In this document: positions 33,186 to 44,471 of the stretch, in pieces | Numbering within the stretch: the stretch's first letter is position 1 | Layout: every line of letters starts with the position of its first letter | NCBI GenBank assembly: GCA_022495005.1 | Contig: JAGYXB010000196.1 | Location: 1,674,001-1,738,000 of the forward strand | Direction: 5' to 3' | Origin: Rhyacophila brunnea | Taxonomy: Eukaryota > Arthropoda > Insecta > Trichoptera > Rhyacophilidae | Length of the DNA stretch: 64,000 bases | Notes under the pieces: model-generated | The model's database searches: none | What the model was told of the DNA's origin: nothing | What the model saw: only the letters and a program-made list of their open reading frames with translations | Translations under genes and position numbers: made by a program

Positions 33186-33690
33186 TAAATAGTAAGACAC
33201 CCGGCAGGAATCGAACCTTCAAAAGAGATTTTTTTATTGGCTATATTTTATCATGAGTGTTTTCAAAATTATGTACGCTCAATAATTAGAATGATACATT
33301 CTTAAAATCTTGTGAATTATTTATTACGAATTATTCGAAAAATTATTAGCAAGTTCAAATAAGTTACAACAGAAAATATTGGAGTGATCCGTGACGTCGG
33401 TTAGTAATTAAAGTAATAAATACTTTAATTTAGAATACAAAAACCGATCGTCTACCGTAACTCAATTTGGAGAGCGCTTATGAGCAGGTATTTAAAATAC
33501 CAATAGTTCAATTTTGTCGCAATTAAGCATGGCAGTCGTAGCATAGTGGTAATGCACAGGGCGCGATACCCAAGGGACACAGATTCAATTCCTGCCGGGT
33601 GTCTTACTTTTTTGAAAAAAGATTTTTTCTATTGGCTATTTTCTCATGAGTGTTATGGATGTTCTCAATTTTATTATTATTAACTTAACT
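33186..33690 (+). repeat. Family B tRNA-containing repeat, copy 1
   Basis: The right portion is tRNA-like: GTAGCATAGTGGTAATGCAC, GGGCGCGATACCC, AGATTCAATTCC and GCCGGGTGTCTTAC, then the tail GATTTTTTCTATTGGC. The leader AGCAAGTTCAAATAAGTTAC, GTGATCCGTGACGTCGGTTA, CCAATAGTTCAATTTTG and TCGCAATTAAG is shared with the copy at 61690. The left edge repeats the T-arm/acceptor (GACACCCGGCAGGAATCGAA) inverted, then the tail in direct orientation, so this copy is rearranged. Confidence 0.7.
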
Positions 33691-34740
33691 ATGAAATGCT
33701 ATACCATCGTGTTGCTTCTCTGTACGGCTACCAAATTTAAACACAACATAGTTAAACATATTTTCTACTAAATTAATTAAAGATAATTATCACCAACTTT
33801 ATATTAAATACAAAAACAATAAATTTCAGCAACACGTGCTCGCAGTTTTTAAATGAATGCAATCATTCAAATCAATATTTACCGGCAACGTTTCGCCGTA
33901 GAACTTATATCTTACTCTAACGCATATTGCAAATATATAAGCGTTCTGAATGCTCTATAATTCACACGTAAGGTTCGTTTTTGTTCAAGCCTTGCTCAGA
34001 CCCCATAATGCGTACTCGGATTGATTAAATCAAGATTTATGATCTTAATTGGTATTATCGCTAATCAGCTAAAGTTTTCTGTATCTCAGATTGTTTTTAT
34101 AAAAAAAGCTCAAAAAAGCTTTAAATAATAAATAATTTAAGCTTTTAAAATTAAAGGAGTACTTATAATTGATATAAATGTAATATAAGTATAAATAATA
34201 GCAGATCTCTACATTAAAATTTATGCGTGAAAATGCATACAAACATATAATATTATAATGCATACATATTATGTAATATAATATAAAAAAAGGTATTTTT
34301 ATCATAGAAATACATCAAATTAATTGTATTTTAAACAATAAAAATATATGTAACAAAACCTATGGTAAAGATATGGAGCATAAGCTTATGAAAATAAAGC
34401 AAGGAACGACGTATGGTACTTATGGGGAAATTCAGAAAAAATATACAGATTATAGATTATAAAAATAGTACTTACGTTAAACCATCTCGAATATTTAATA
34501 GTTTTGAGAAATATCTATCTTTTCTTTTCGAATAGTAACAATGGATCATTTAAAAACTAGACCTCATTTAAAAAATGTTAAAAACAGTTAAGTATATACA
34601 GTTTGCAATTATAATATTATTATAAATGTATTAATTAATAATGATTTCCATTTATTATTGTTTTACCTTTGTATTCATTTGTGTCATTTAAGTCCTGAGA
34701 TTCTCACTTATTACGGATAAGCTTAAAGCTACTGATTAAA
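33691..34740. other. Gene-free AT-rich interval
   Basis: No supported exon; the low-complexity minus-strand frame at 34069-34305 is AT-driven. Confidence 0.5.
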
Positions 34741-34990
34741 ACCGCTTTTATATTACATAGTTTTATGATCGGTGCATCGGTGACATATTGTTGATTGTAC
34801 GTATTATTTTTCGCCGTATCACAGTTCACCGTGAGCTGTCGTACCGAAAATAGATGGCAATATAGCATTAAGATAAAAAATGATGCGTTGTTCGTGTAGG
34901 ATTACAAACAGTATATTATGATGTTCCAATTTTATTTGATTCATTTGATATTGATTGGTATCAACTATTTGAAAATAGCGCTGTCATAAT
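34741..34990. repeat. Relic related to the hAT-type element at 29270
   Basis: GCCGTATCACAGTTCACCGT + GAGCTGTCGTACCGAAAATA matches ACCGTATCACAATTCATTAT + GAACTGTTGTACTGAAAATA in the 29.3-kb element. No ends were found. Confidence 0.45.
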
Positions 34991-35570
34991 AATTCATAAT
35001 TTTATATAAATATATACGATGTGAACTGTATTTTCTTCTTTATTTCCCTTGTATTCCGGTAGTTTTAATTAGAAGTACCGGGCTTCGTACGAGGTCGCTT
35101 CATTAATAATTATAACAATAATAATAATTACACTCTTCAATATTAAAATATCTGCATACACCATGTCAACATGAAAATAATTCTGACAACGAAGTCAAAC
35201 AAAAGAATACCAAATTATAATCAAATCCAAAATATTTTGCTAACTTTATCTTGATCTGTCGTGAAAGTTTAAAATTGGAATTGGCAAGAAAGGTAATTTG
35301 AACAGACAAATTTTGTATTTATTATTTTTGTGTTTTTTTATATACATGAGCTGTGATATGGTTAATTGCATGCGTATAATTTTCCGTCTTATCATCATCA
35401 AATGGGAAGATAGTAACAAAAAAATCTGATACAATCTTGTTGGTTAAAAATGAACCATTTTTACATTGTTTTTTTTGTTATAAAATTTTCTATGAGCACC
35501 TCTGCTATGGCAGCTCCAGTTATGTTCTCCCAATATAATAGCGTTACATGACGGTAACGAGAGGGAAAGT
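34991..35570. other. Gene-free AT-rich interval
   Basis: No exon or known repeat was recognised. Confidence 0.5.
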
Positions 35571-35577
35571 GATATAC

Positions 35578-35704
35578 CTGCCCTCCTTGCGGCATTGACC
35601 GCCAGAGCGGGACAGCACCACGCCGTCGTCGTCCGTCTCGAAAGCGAACGCTCCGTATAAGATATTACTCTGATTCTGCATGCGGCTTTTGGAGCACAGG
35701 TGGC
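35578..35704 (-). CDS. Candidate internal exon of an unidentified minus-strand gene
   Basis: On the minus strand TTTCTTTGTAG (acceptor with a pyrimidine run) opens a 127-bp GC-rich segment that closes at GGCAG|GTATAT, a fair donor. Reading after two leading bases gives HLCSKSRMQNQSNILYGAFA, then FETDDDGVVLSRSGGQCRKE and G, with two bases left over: intron phases 1 in, 2 out. The other frames carry stops. FETDDDGVV and two cysteines suggest an extracellular or secreted protein, but I do not recognise the family. It lies upstream of the chitinase-like first exon and has an acceptor, so it belongs to a different gene or to a different transcript. Confidence 0.5.
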
Positions 35705-35709
35705 CTACA

Positions 35710-36670
35710 AAGAAACATTGTACTCAAATTGCTCGCACCATTAAAAATAAAGGTGTGATATGCTATTTCATAGAGAACATTTTTATCAAACAAGTACCTA
35801 CATACGCTAGCATTCGTGTGGTATTCATCACACGCGGTGGCAAAAAATCAATTAAATATATTATTATATTAGATATAATATATTATGAAAGTATTAATTG
35901 AAAAGCCAGTTTAAAACAGCATCCATAAATAGTCATACAAAATACAAATTGCAATCTCGGAAAATGAAAATCCAGCTGTTATACAAAATAGTACACACAT
36001 ATTATAAGAATCGGTTGTAGGACAATAATTGAGTTGCCCAGAGTCATAACTCACATATTCCAAAAATTGAGTTTTGAGATAATCGCAAAAAACTACCAGA
36101 GTACTGTTTGTTGTAATTAGAAGAAAAGTGTTGAACTCCCTTCGATATTAATGAGTGAGTGAGTCGATTAACATTATTTAAAAAATATATATATTATAAT
36201 ACTCTTCAGGCTGCAAACATACAGCACAGTATGGACAATAATAGAGCTCTCTGATTGGTTAGAAAAGCCTTGGTGACAGAACTTACATTATTCATTTAAA
36301 GTGTTAGTTATGATACCAACAGTCAACTTTATCAATGATTTTCACATGATATTAATACTATCGATCGAAGGTACTTGATGGAATTTGACTTTAAATTCTA
36401 ATCGACTTATGTTTTGTACTATTCCATTTGAGTCGTTTTTTGCGACCCGCCTTTCAGCATCTTCAGGCGCTGTGTACACTCACCAAAGGCAAACACACAC
36501 TTACAGTCAGTCCAGTTAGGATTTTCACATGGTTTAAAATGACTTTTGATATCCAACTATGTTTCTTTATATAGATTAATGCCTTTAGAATCACTTGGTA
36601 TATTTAACTCATCAGTGATAAAATTGCGAGTTATGTGAATATGAGTTATGACTCTAGGCGACTCAATTAC
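35710..36670. other. Gene-free interval
   Basis: No exon was recognised other than the one at its left edge. Confidence 0.5.
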
Positions 36671-36674
36671 TCCC

Positions 36675-37080
36675 AAGCATGCCCCCCCCACATTCCAGAG
36701 TGGGCCCCCAGGTCACAATGTTTGGCGGGACCCAAAAACTATCGCTAAAATTAAGGGTAGTGTAATGTTCTACAGTAATGGTGTTCCGCGGAACTCCGTG
36801 TATTTTTGAAGAGTAGTGTAGTAGAAAGAATTTGTCTTCATATTATTATCAAGTTCTAATCGCGATCTCATTTTGTAGTAGTGAAGTAACGTGTGCCCTT
36901 TCGCCATATTGGATAAATACCCATTTGTATTAGTCAAGAAACACACTAAAATAATTATATAATTAAATTCTATACGTCAATTATCATTTAATTATATCAC
37001 ATCAAATTGCATTGTATTGTTACTGGTTTTTAAATGGTAATAATATTCTCCAAGTGAAATAGCGCCGCAGGCAAGAAAAA
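36675..37080 (+). repeat. Family D repeat, second locus
   Basis: GTGGGCCCCCAGGTCACAAT + GTTTGGCGGGACCC...TATCGCTAAAATTAAGGG matches 25518-25575, and GAAATAGCGCCGCAGGC (37057) matches 25753-25771. Confidence 0.5.
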
Positions 37081-37203
37081 TCTGATCTGGGAGACCCGAA
37101 TTGCAGTGGTTGGATCGGCCTCTCGGGATGGTATAGGATGTAAGAGTATAGATCCGAATGGTCATTATGACTGGAGTAGGCCTAGTTCTACCTATTTATT
37201 AGC

Positions 37204-37610
37204 TGACTCGCACATATATACTCGTCTCGTCTGCAACGTGTCGGATATATCAATGTGACGTCATTGCGTTATTCACAAAACACACGTTGCCAAATGAAGC
37301 TCCGTTCATTGGTGGAATGCCATATTTAGTTTGAAAAAAAAATCTAGTTCTGTTAGCAACAAATCGCACGCGTCTCGGGCTGCAAATCGCAGCAACCAGT
37401 ACGCATATTATGTACACGCTACGAATGGGTCATTCCTATACCGGCTTGCTGGTCGCCACATCCCATATATCCACGTTTCAAGATATTACGCGCGACGGTC
37501 GCTAGGCACTTATATGCGCGGTCTTCATATGCAACATCGGTGCGACGTTCATAGGTTTGATTAACGTCTGTGCGGCAGACGAGGCGAGTTTAGATATACG
37601 AGCCGACTTA
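37204..37610. mobile_element. Putative GC-richer TIR element
   Basis: GCTGACTCGCACATATATAC + TCGTCTCGTCTGC on the left is mirrored by GCAGACGAGGCGAGTTTAGA + TATACGAGCCGAC on the right with several mismatches. The 77-codon frame inside has no domain. Target duplications are not clear. Confidence 0.5.
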
Positions 37611-38400
37611 CACCACGGAGGATGATTGTCTCTTCTGCTTGTAAAATTGAGCTAGTAGCAAAATTGTTAACATCCATCAATAATAATTGATATTGATATA
37701 GTAGTAATTATTGACCTAAAATTTTATCATAGATATTTTAATAATTTTATTTTGTTTTTGTTCATTCGATTTACCTATTTATTTGCATTTATAATTAATT
37801 AATTGACAATATTATGTACATCAAAACAAATATTGTTTTATGTGATTACCTCAAAATACAAGTTATATAACAAGGCCTTATTGTTTATATTATAAAGTAC
37901 TGACACATATAATTCAAGAAAGGGAAGAGGAAAAGATTTACAAACATTTTTTTAAATTAATAACATATATTATATAATAATTCTACTTACATACTAAGAA
38001 GCTCACTAAATATCCTAGCAGAGACAAATCACACAAACAATAAATTAAAAAACGTCTCTATTAAATCCTGTCATAAATAAAAAAAAAATGTATTCTATTT
38101 TATAGAAAACATTATATTTTTATCGCACTGTGGAGAAGTATCTAGACACGGTACTTAAAGCTCGGATCGGGAGCTTTTGGTCAGAGCTGTGTAGTCATGT
38201 TATGTGATATACCTATGTATTGAACCAAACTTTCTTCAAACCAGTACCAACACTTTAGCTCACTACATATAAATAAATCATAGGTGACAATATTTTACAA
38301 GTTAGTAGAATGGTCAATTAACTTTTACTTAACAATTACTTAACAGAGGGATAATAATATGTAATATTATTATTATAATTATTATTAAATGTTATAGAAT
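37611..38400. other. Gene-free AT-rich interval
   Basis: No exon or known repeat was recognised. Confidence 0.5.
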
Positions 38401-38407
38401 TATTATA

Positions 38408-38660
38408 ATTTATTTATTTATTTAACAAAAGGCACATTGAGCACATAACAAATTATAACTTAATTCAAGAAATTCACAATATGACATTTAGAATAAAATG
38501 TACTTACAGGTAAATCAAATTAGTAGAGAAAAATACAAATTAAACAATAAAATATAATTTTAAAAATTATCGTATTTTATTTAAATGTATCGATACAATT
38601 GTCTACATCTCTATGGAGTGCATTGATCAGCCGCACAGCTCTCGCTATTGGTGCCTGGTG
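38408..38660 (-). pseudogene. Jockey/CR1-like reverse transcriptase 3' end
   Basis: On the minus strand APIARAVRLINALHRDVDNC + IDTFK then a stop matches the extreme C-terminus of jockey/CR1-type reverse transcriptases (pattern P-x-x-R-x-x-R-L-x-N ... D-x-x-D-x-F). A 3' UTR follows and ends GTGCCTTTTGTTAAATAAAT + AAATAA, the short-repeat tail common in these elements. Everything 5' of about codon -30 is missing, the usual product of incomplete reverse transcription. Confidence 0.65.
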
Positions 38661-38664
38661 ATAA

Positions 38665-39815
38665 TATATTTTTTTTAAATTAATTTTAAATATTATGTTC
38701 ATAAATAATATCGAAGTATTATAGACAGTATTATTATGCACACAGGAAAATAGAATTGTATTCAATATAACTATCGTGATGAATCATTGACAAAAATGAC
38801 CTCCAAAAAACATTAAGAACAGATTTGAAATTGGAATTTCTTTGCAGATCAGGTCAAAATTTAAATATTAATCATGAAACATGTAAGTTACCATTATGAA
38901 TACATATGCAAATTTCAATCATATCTCAACACGTAATTTTCTAAGAAGTGTTTATTGTAATAATTTTGCGCCTACCTGTCTTATAATTAATTACCTTGTC
39001 ATAAATCATAAAATATTACCCTTGTAAAAGTTAATACTGAAAGTATTTTTCAATACTACATATTATTATATTATTCACAGACGTTCGTCTTAATTTTACA
39101 TTTCAATTTAGAAAAAAAATGCTCTCAATTCTACAACAGTCCTACGTAAAATTTTTCACGGTAATTTAAAAAATTGTAAATTTACAATTTGGCATCGCCC
39201 TAAGACAAGTCATTTAATTTTCGTCGAAAGCAAAGTTATTATTGTATTTTTTAATATTGTCAGATCCGCTCGTCAAAACGTATAGAATATATTATAGGTA
39301 TAGCACAAGAGCGGCCGAAATTAAAGGGCGTTGTATTCAATGTTCCCTATAATTCGTCACATGTAAAATTTTTGAGGGGAGTTTTTTGAAACAACTTGCT
39401 GAAATTATTTATTATCTTTATAGCTAAATGTATGCAACATATTTTAGTAGGATTATTGATGAAAAAAATGGTGTGTACACTTGTCTATATAAATAATAAA
39501 TAACTGAAGTAGGCTGTTTCAAGAGACTCTTCTGCAAAATATTTCAAATGTGAGTTAGAACGGTTCTGCATTCAGTTGACAAATTGATACCAGCCTGCAA
39601 AGATAGTCTCTGAGCGCACTTCCTTTAAAACTATATTAATATAAAGGTACACACTAAAAACGTTCAAATAATATGTTTTGGATTAGCGAAATTTACATAT
39701 CGAAAATAAAACAAACGAGTATCTATTTATAAAATATAAATGTAAGTATAGGTAGAATATTATTTATTAGTCTCCAATAAATAATATTAAATATAAATAG
39801 TAGATAACGAGACGT
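38665..39815. other. Gene-free AT-rich interval
   Basis: No exon or known repeat was recognised. Confidence 0.5.
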
Positions 39816-39819
39816 TTCA

Positions 39820-40070
39820 CGTGGCTGGTACATGTGTTCCGGATGCCGTCAGAGAGTGCGTCAAGTCTTACCCTTGTGGCACAGCATCAAGGGTTCCGTC
39901 ACCGTGGCTGGTTTTCTTTCACCCTGCAACGGTGATACAAAAGTGATAAATACGATTTGCGGGTCTGGCCGACGGTAGGTGCGAGAATTGGCAATGAACC
40001 AAGGAAATTGGCGCGAATTTGTGTTTGCCCTGTGCTCCAATGCTGGGGCGCGACAGGTTGAAAGAAGAAA
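39820..40070 (+). repeat. GC-rich retroelement-like 3' fragment
   Basis: A GC-rich block (GTGGCTGGTACATGTGTTCC, GCATCAAGGGTTCCGTCACC, GGGTCTGGCCGACGGTAGG, TGCTGGGGCGCGACAGG) ends abruptly in GAAAATAAAGAAAAAAATA. That fits the 3' end of a non-LTR element with an A-rich tail, but no protein signature supports it. Confidence 0.3.
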
Positions 40071-40564
40071 ATAAAGAAAAAAATATTTATTTCTTTTTAT
40101 GAAAAAAAAACGGTTTAAAAAAAAAGAAAATGTTCACTCATCATTACGTTTTCTTTTAAAAAAAAATATCGGGTAGTATTTTGGTATTACACAAGAAGGC
40201 GGCTGACTCCCTTGGTTCGGCCCTGATTATTGCAGCATTAATTCTGCAAAAAAAGTTAACAATATTTTACAGGTAAGTATTTTGACGAATAATACTAATA
40301 AAATAAGTATCATTAATTTTATTCATTGTCAAAATACATTATTATGCATGTTCACCTTTTACAACTCCATTTACAATAATATAATGTACTAGCTGACCTG
40401 GCAAACGTTGTTCTGCCATATAAATTTTTTCTAGTGAATATTTTGGTTGTTAAATAAAAAATAACGAATGTATCGTAAGTGTGTGGTAATGGGATATATG
40501 ACAGAAAGAGGAATAGAGCGCTGTAGACGATGACCGCCGATAAAAACAAAAAAACATCAACCAT

Positions 40565-41747
40565 TCATTTTCTCAATTCAAAATGAGTAATGATGTTCAT
40601 AATGAATGAATTACCTGTGACAGGATCTCGTTGTTTAATGTTTATGCAATATCCGTCTTGTCCCTTCCAGAAAATTTGCGGATATTGGAGAGCGTCGTAT
40701 GAACGGTGTGTGTCAGCGATGAACTCCAGATTATTGTTTCTTCTTCGAATCACGATTTCTCGCGTCGATGTGCGGTCGCCAACCATGATTCCAGCAATGT
40801 CGTCAACAACAGGTCGCATTGAATCGAAGCACGTGCTCTCCAGCTGGTGTTTTATCAGGATTGATGACAATAGCGTGATTGTCACTTTGCAATTCGTGCA
40901 TGTGTGCTTTGAAGAATTTCAATAATTCATTGTGCTCATTCAACAGGGCGCCCAGTTCGCCGACGATGCGCCTGGCATTAGGCGAATTAAGGCTATTGTA
41001 GCCACAACATGCATCCACATGATTGATGTCCTTACCGCTCATAAAGTAGATTTGTAAAAAATTATGTGGTTCGTTTGGCATTGGCAGCAATGAGCCTACT
41101 TTGTGGTATACTTGGCCTTTGATTTTGAACGTAGAATGGAATTGTTGACCATTTGCCGCAGTATTGTGAACTATTTCTGTTGCTCCGAACGAAGTCATTT
41201 GGAAGTATGAATTGAATGTGCGAATGGACTTCAGGAACAGGTTTGAATCTGGAACCGTGCCGATGAGCAAGCCGTTCAATGGTTCTGGTGGTATCTCAAT
41301 TTCTGGTAGTTGCACTTTTCCTGATGCGCAACACATCCCGGCTGACTCATGTTTGAATTTGAGCGCATGACAATGGGGACATTCTTTGTCCATAGCACCA
41401 ATCAGTACTTTCGGATGAGCGGAATATTCAATATCTGGCTCGTACTCGAATGCGAGACGAAGGAACGAAGCGGATGTAAATGTTCGATGTACTTGTTGGC
41501 GTTGTCGGTCATTTGCTCTGCGTGTGTTAACTACGAACCGGCGCGCTTGGCTCCGTTCCAATTGTCGTTGTTGATTTCGTTCAGCTCGTGCCTCTTGTGA
41601 TTGGGATGCAAGCAATTGCGACATGCTTACACGCACGTTTTTGTTATCTTGTTGGATTTGTTCGTCTGTTCTTTCTGCTCTACTATTTCGGACGTTTGTT
41701 GCTTTATTCGTTCGATGGCCCAAATGGCCCCCCTTGCGTCTTGATGG
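40565..41747 (-). pseudogene. Helitron Rep/helicase N-terminal fragment, frameshifted
   Basis: The probable start is MPSRRKGGHLGHRTN at about 41747. The first frame runs 41771 to 40803 and contains a basic N-terminus, then FEYEPDIEYSAHPKVLIGAM and the cysteine-rich ECPHCHALKFKHESAGMCCA + SGKVQLP, the zinc-finger motif of the Helitron helicase-like domain. It stops after about 310 codons. The reading continues in another frame (40885-40565) as SMRPVVDDIAGIMVGDRTST, then REIVIRRRNNNLEFIADTHR + SYDALQYPQIFWKGQDGYC, the segment that normally leads toward the Rep HUH domain. The shift lies near 40800-40830. The HUH nuclease, the tyrosines and the SF1 helicase are missing, so the element cannot move itself. 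Confidence 0.85.
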
Positions 41748-42095
41748 CATTGTGCACTGTAATACATGCACATAAAAATAGATAAATTAAAATAAATCGT
41801 ACAAAATTTTGCACGCACTGCGTTGTGATATGCCGAATAAAATGTCAAAATGACGCGACGCTTCTCTTGAATTCTTCTCGGACGTAGCGCCATCTGTCAT
41901 TCAACAACATAAATAATTTCGTTCTGTTTGAAATACGAACGACGGTTAAATTTGTTCATACAAAAATAATAAAAACGCGATTAAAAAATGGGAGGGTGGG
42001 GGTAGGAGGGTGAAAATTTTGGGTTATAGGTATTTTTTGATGCCAAATAAAAAAAAATACAAAAAAAAAATTTGTCAAAAAAATAAAAGAAAATT

Positions 42096-42320
42096 TTTTC
42101 TGGATAGAGATACCCGAATCACGTAGCGGTATGAAATATACTTGTTGACCTATTCTCATACCTAACAAATATACATAAAAAAAATCATAAAAATCGGTCG
42201 AGTCTTAAAGAAATTTTTTTCTGGATAGAGATACCCGAATCACCTAGCGGTATGAAATATACTTGTTGACCTATTCTCATACCTAAAAATTATACATAAA
42301 AAAAATCATAAAAATCGGTC
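42096..42320. repeat. Tandem duplication inside the Helitron 5' region
   Basis: TGGATAGAGATACCCGAATC + AC(G/C)TAGCGGTATGAAATATAC occurs at 42101 and 42222, a 121-bp period, with only a few differences over the roughly 105 bp compared. Confidence 0.85.
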
Positions 42321-42567
42321 GACCCGTTTCGGAGGAGTTCGACCACAAACATCGTGACACGAGATTTTTATATATATAGAGATATATTCATATTAATATA
42401 GTACCCGAATAGTCTATACAGTTAATATAAATATATTTAATTTATTAATTCAGTACCTAGGTAATAAAAATATTATAAAAATGTTATTTCTATTATAGTT
42501 TGTGGTTAGTACGCCACGAATAAACAACAAAGAAAATTATTAAAAACTATTAAAATATGAAATAATA

Positions 42568-42944
42568 TCGTCACCTCAACACTACAACTAGATAACTTGA
42601 TGTTCTCTATTTTGAGATAGCTATTGAATATGATTCTACATTTCTTTCTCTACAAAATGATAAAACTAGGTAAGTCAGAAGTTAATGGGAACTGTATTAA
42701 ATTTGTGTTTGAAAATACTAGATAACTTTAAAACCATAAATGCATTAAATAAATAAAATAATATATCTACAATATTTTTTCATACAACTGAACATTATTT
42801 AATTTTTTCCAATCAGACAAACTTTATTTTCCATTTTTATAGATAGATTGCATAGATTTCTATTAGTTAAGTAAAGTTTAAATTTCATTTTCCCAACAAT
42901 GACCAACTACTCAGAGTTATCTAGTTGTAGTATTGAGGTGACGA
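42568..42944. mobile_element. Tc1/mariner-type MITE with TA target sites
   Basis: TCGTCACCTCAACACTACAA + CTAGATAACT on the left and its complement (one mismatch) on the right make 30-bp inverted termini. TA flanks both sides (42566-42567, 42945-42946). The 377-bp interior is noncoding. Confidence 0.8.
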
Positions 42945-42949
42945 TATAG

Positions 42950-43388
42950 TATGTTTGTAATAGTTACAAATCGAGAGATGTGCAACGATTTATGATGTGC
43001 CTGAGGCAAAAACCTCGTCACCGATGGCATGCGCTTCAATTTTTCGACCGGCGTGACTTCTCAACTAAAATAAAATATGTGCTAATACTGAAAAGCTCAT
43101 GAGGAGCGGAGAACGGGTCTCGCGGGTCGTTTGGTTTGGTTTTCCTATTTTTTTATTGGTTCTATTGATCTATTTTTCGAGATAATGTATAATGACAATT
43201 ATTTATCACACAGGTGAAATTTTGACAAAGGTACCTCCAAGCCTATAAATATCTAAAATCACCACTTTTTGAGAGTACCTAGGTTTATGGAAATGCTTTA
43301 ATTCTCAGTAGACTGTGTGTTTGTTAATTAATATTTTTGTTGCATTTGTCTGTTTGAATAAGTAGGTATCTACCTAATAAATTTTCAG
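42950..43388. other. Gene-free interval
   Basis: No exon was recognised before the acceptor-like TTTTCAG at 43382-43388. Confidence 0.5.
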
Positions 43389-43499
43389 ACAATTTTAAAC
43401 TAAAATTGAAACGGGGTCCCAATCTCAATCTGCTTGAGGGTGGCACTTCACTTAAGGACATCACTGAATTTACTTCAGCTTCGGATACTGCAGGAGAAG
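43389..43499 (+). CDS. Candidate internal exon, phase 1-1, unidentified gene
   Basis: An acceptor-like AATAAATTTTCAG precedes a 111-bp open segment ending GAGAAG|GTAAAG. After two bases it reads NFKLKLKRGPNLNLLEGGTS, then LKDITEFTSASDTAGE, with one base left, so both flanking introns would be phase 1. I do not recognise the protein. Just downstream, 43527-43703 is open in a different frame (VTTQPGPGYGSVLQFGHQPS... to a stop), so this could instead be a frameshifted pseudogene fragment. Confidence 0.35.
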
Positions 43500-43526
43500 G
43501 TAAAGGCACAACAGAAACGTAGATAG

Positions 43527-43703
43527 GAGGAGCTTTTCGTAACTACGCAACCAGGCCCTGGATACGGAAGTGTGTTACAATTTGGTCACCAGCCTTCGAC
43601 AGAAGACGGCTTACAAAAAAAAGCTGGCACACAAGTTCAAATGAGAAATAGATCATGGCATATAACTCAGTCGAGTTATAATCCTCAATCAAATTTATCA
43701 TGA
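43527..43703 (+). pseudogene. Open Gln/Ser/Gly-rich segment in a shifted frame
   Basis: 58 codons between a TAG and a TGA reading TTQPGPGYGSVLQFGHQPST then EDGLQKKAGTQVQMRNRSWH and a Ser/Asn-rich end. Its composition is unlike random AT-rich sequence here. It could be the true continuation of the preceding segment after a one-base shift, or an unrelated relic. Confidence 0.3.
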
Positions 43704-44099
43704 TACATTATGTAGCAATCATACCACTCGGAATTAAATGAGTGACATACTAAAATACGTATGTATCGTTGTCAAAACAAAACAATAGACCGATAATATT
43801 TATAACTAGATCAGTAGGGTTGTTTTGGTTTGTTAATTGAGACAATATCTAGTGTAATATTATATGTACTGCATTTGTAAAAATTGGAAGGACAATGCAT
43901 GAATCTTGACTCAACTCAACGAGTCCGTCACAAGACGCGCTACTATTGTCACGAGTTCTTCACTCGACTTAGTTAACCATCATTTCACTTAAATCAAGTC
44001 TCTCAGTTCATTAATATAATCAATCTCTTCATCACATCGCTCTCACCAGTACATCATTACCTGCGATTATGATCTCACGTTATCATCCATATTATTGTG

Positions 44100-44270
44100 A
44101 CACCCCGGAAGTCCGGGTAGGGAGGGGAGTCGGGGCCGCACAGCCCGATCCGACCTCCGCACTCAGCTCTCCGGTCGACCTGGCGTTAATGACGCCCTTG
44201 GTGGCGCGCCGTCGGTCGATATGTGTAAGTTACACGACCAGCTTCCACCCTTAGACTAGCTCAGTGATGG
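44100..44270 (+). other. GC-rich island
   Basis: GACACCCCGGAAGTCCGGGT, GGGGCCGCACAGCCCGATCC, TTGGTGGCGCGCCGTCGGTC. CCCGGAAGTCCGGG is a near-perfect small hairpin (CCCGGA-TCCGGG type). Its composition is far from the surroundings. It could be a promoter, an untranslated exon or the 5' region of a retroelement; the sequence does not decide. Confidence 0.4.
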
Positions 44271-44403
44271 TAAATTGTTCAGGGCGGTCAATCGAAGCTG
44301 GGTTTGGTGTTGGTAGAGCACGGTCAGTGTAAGGTTAGTCTTGACAGTTGGGTAAAATATAGGATGCCGGGATGATACAAATTATGAACGCATCAATTAA
44401 TCG

Positions 44404-44436
44404 ACGCAAAGGAAGGAAGGAAAGGAAGGAAGGAGA
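44404..44436 (+). repeat. GGAA-type microsatellite
   Basis: AAAGGAAGGAAGGAAAGGAA followed by GGAAGGAGAGG. Confidence 0.8.
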
Positions 44437-44471
44437 GGATGTGTTCAACATCTTGGTGGTCATGCCCGCAG

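Larger units (their letters stand above)
40389..42382 (-). mobile_element. Helitron with both termini, internally deleted
   Basis: Reading the minus strand, the 5' end is A|TCTCTATATATATAAAAAT + CTCGTGTCACG..., and the 3' end is GGCAGAACAACGTTTGCCAG + GTCAGCTAG|T. TC at the start, CTAG at the end, and insertion between A and T are the Helitron signature, and there is no target duplication. The interior keeps only the first part of the Rep/helicase gene. About 121 bp near the 5' end is duplicated in tandem (about 42096-42216 and 42217-42320). Confidence 0.85.

Noticed and set aside
37331..37564. 77-codon frame rich in Arg/His/Ser
   Set aside because: Falls inside a putative TIR element and has no recognisable domain; GC content of the element explains the absence of stops.
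41349..41785. Plus-strand frames over the Helitron
   Set aside because: Shadows of the minus-strand Rep/helicase reading frame.
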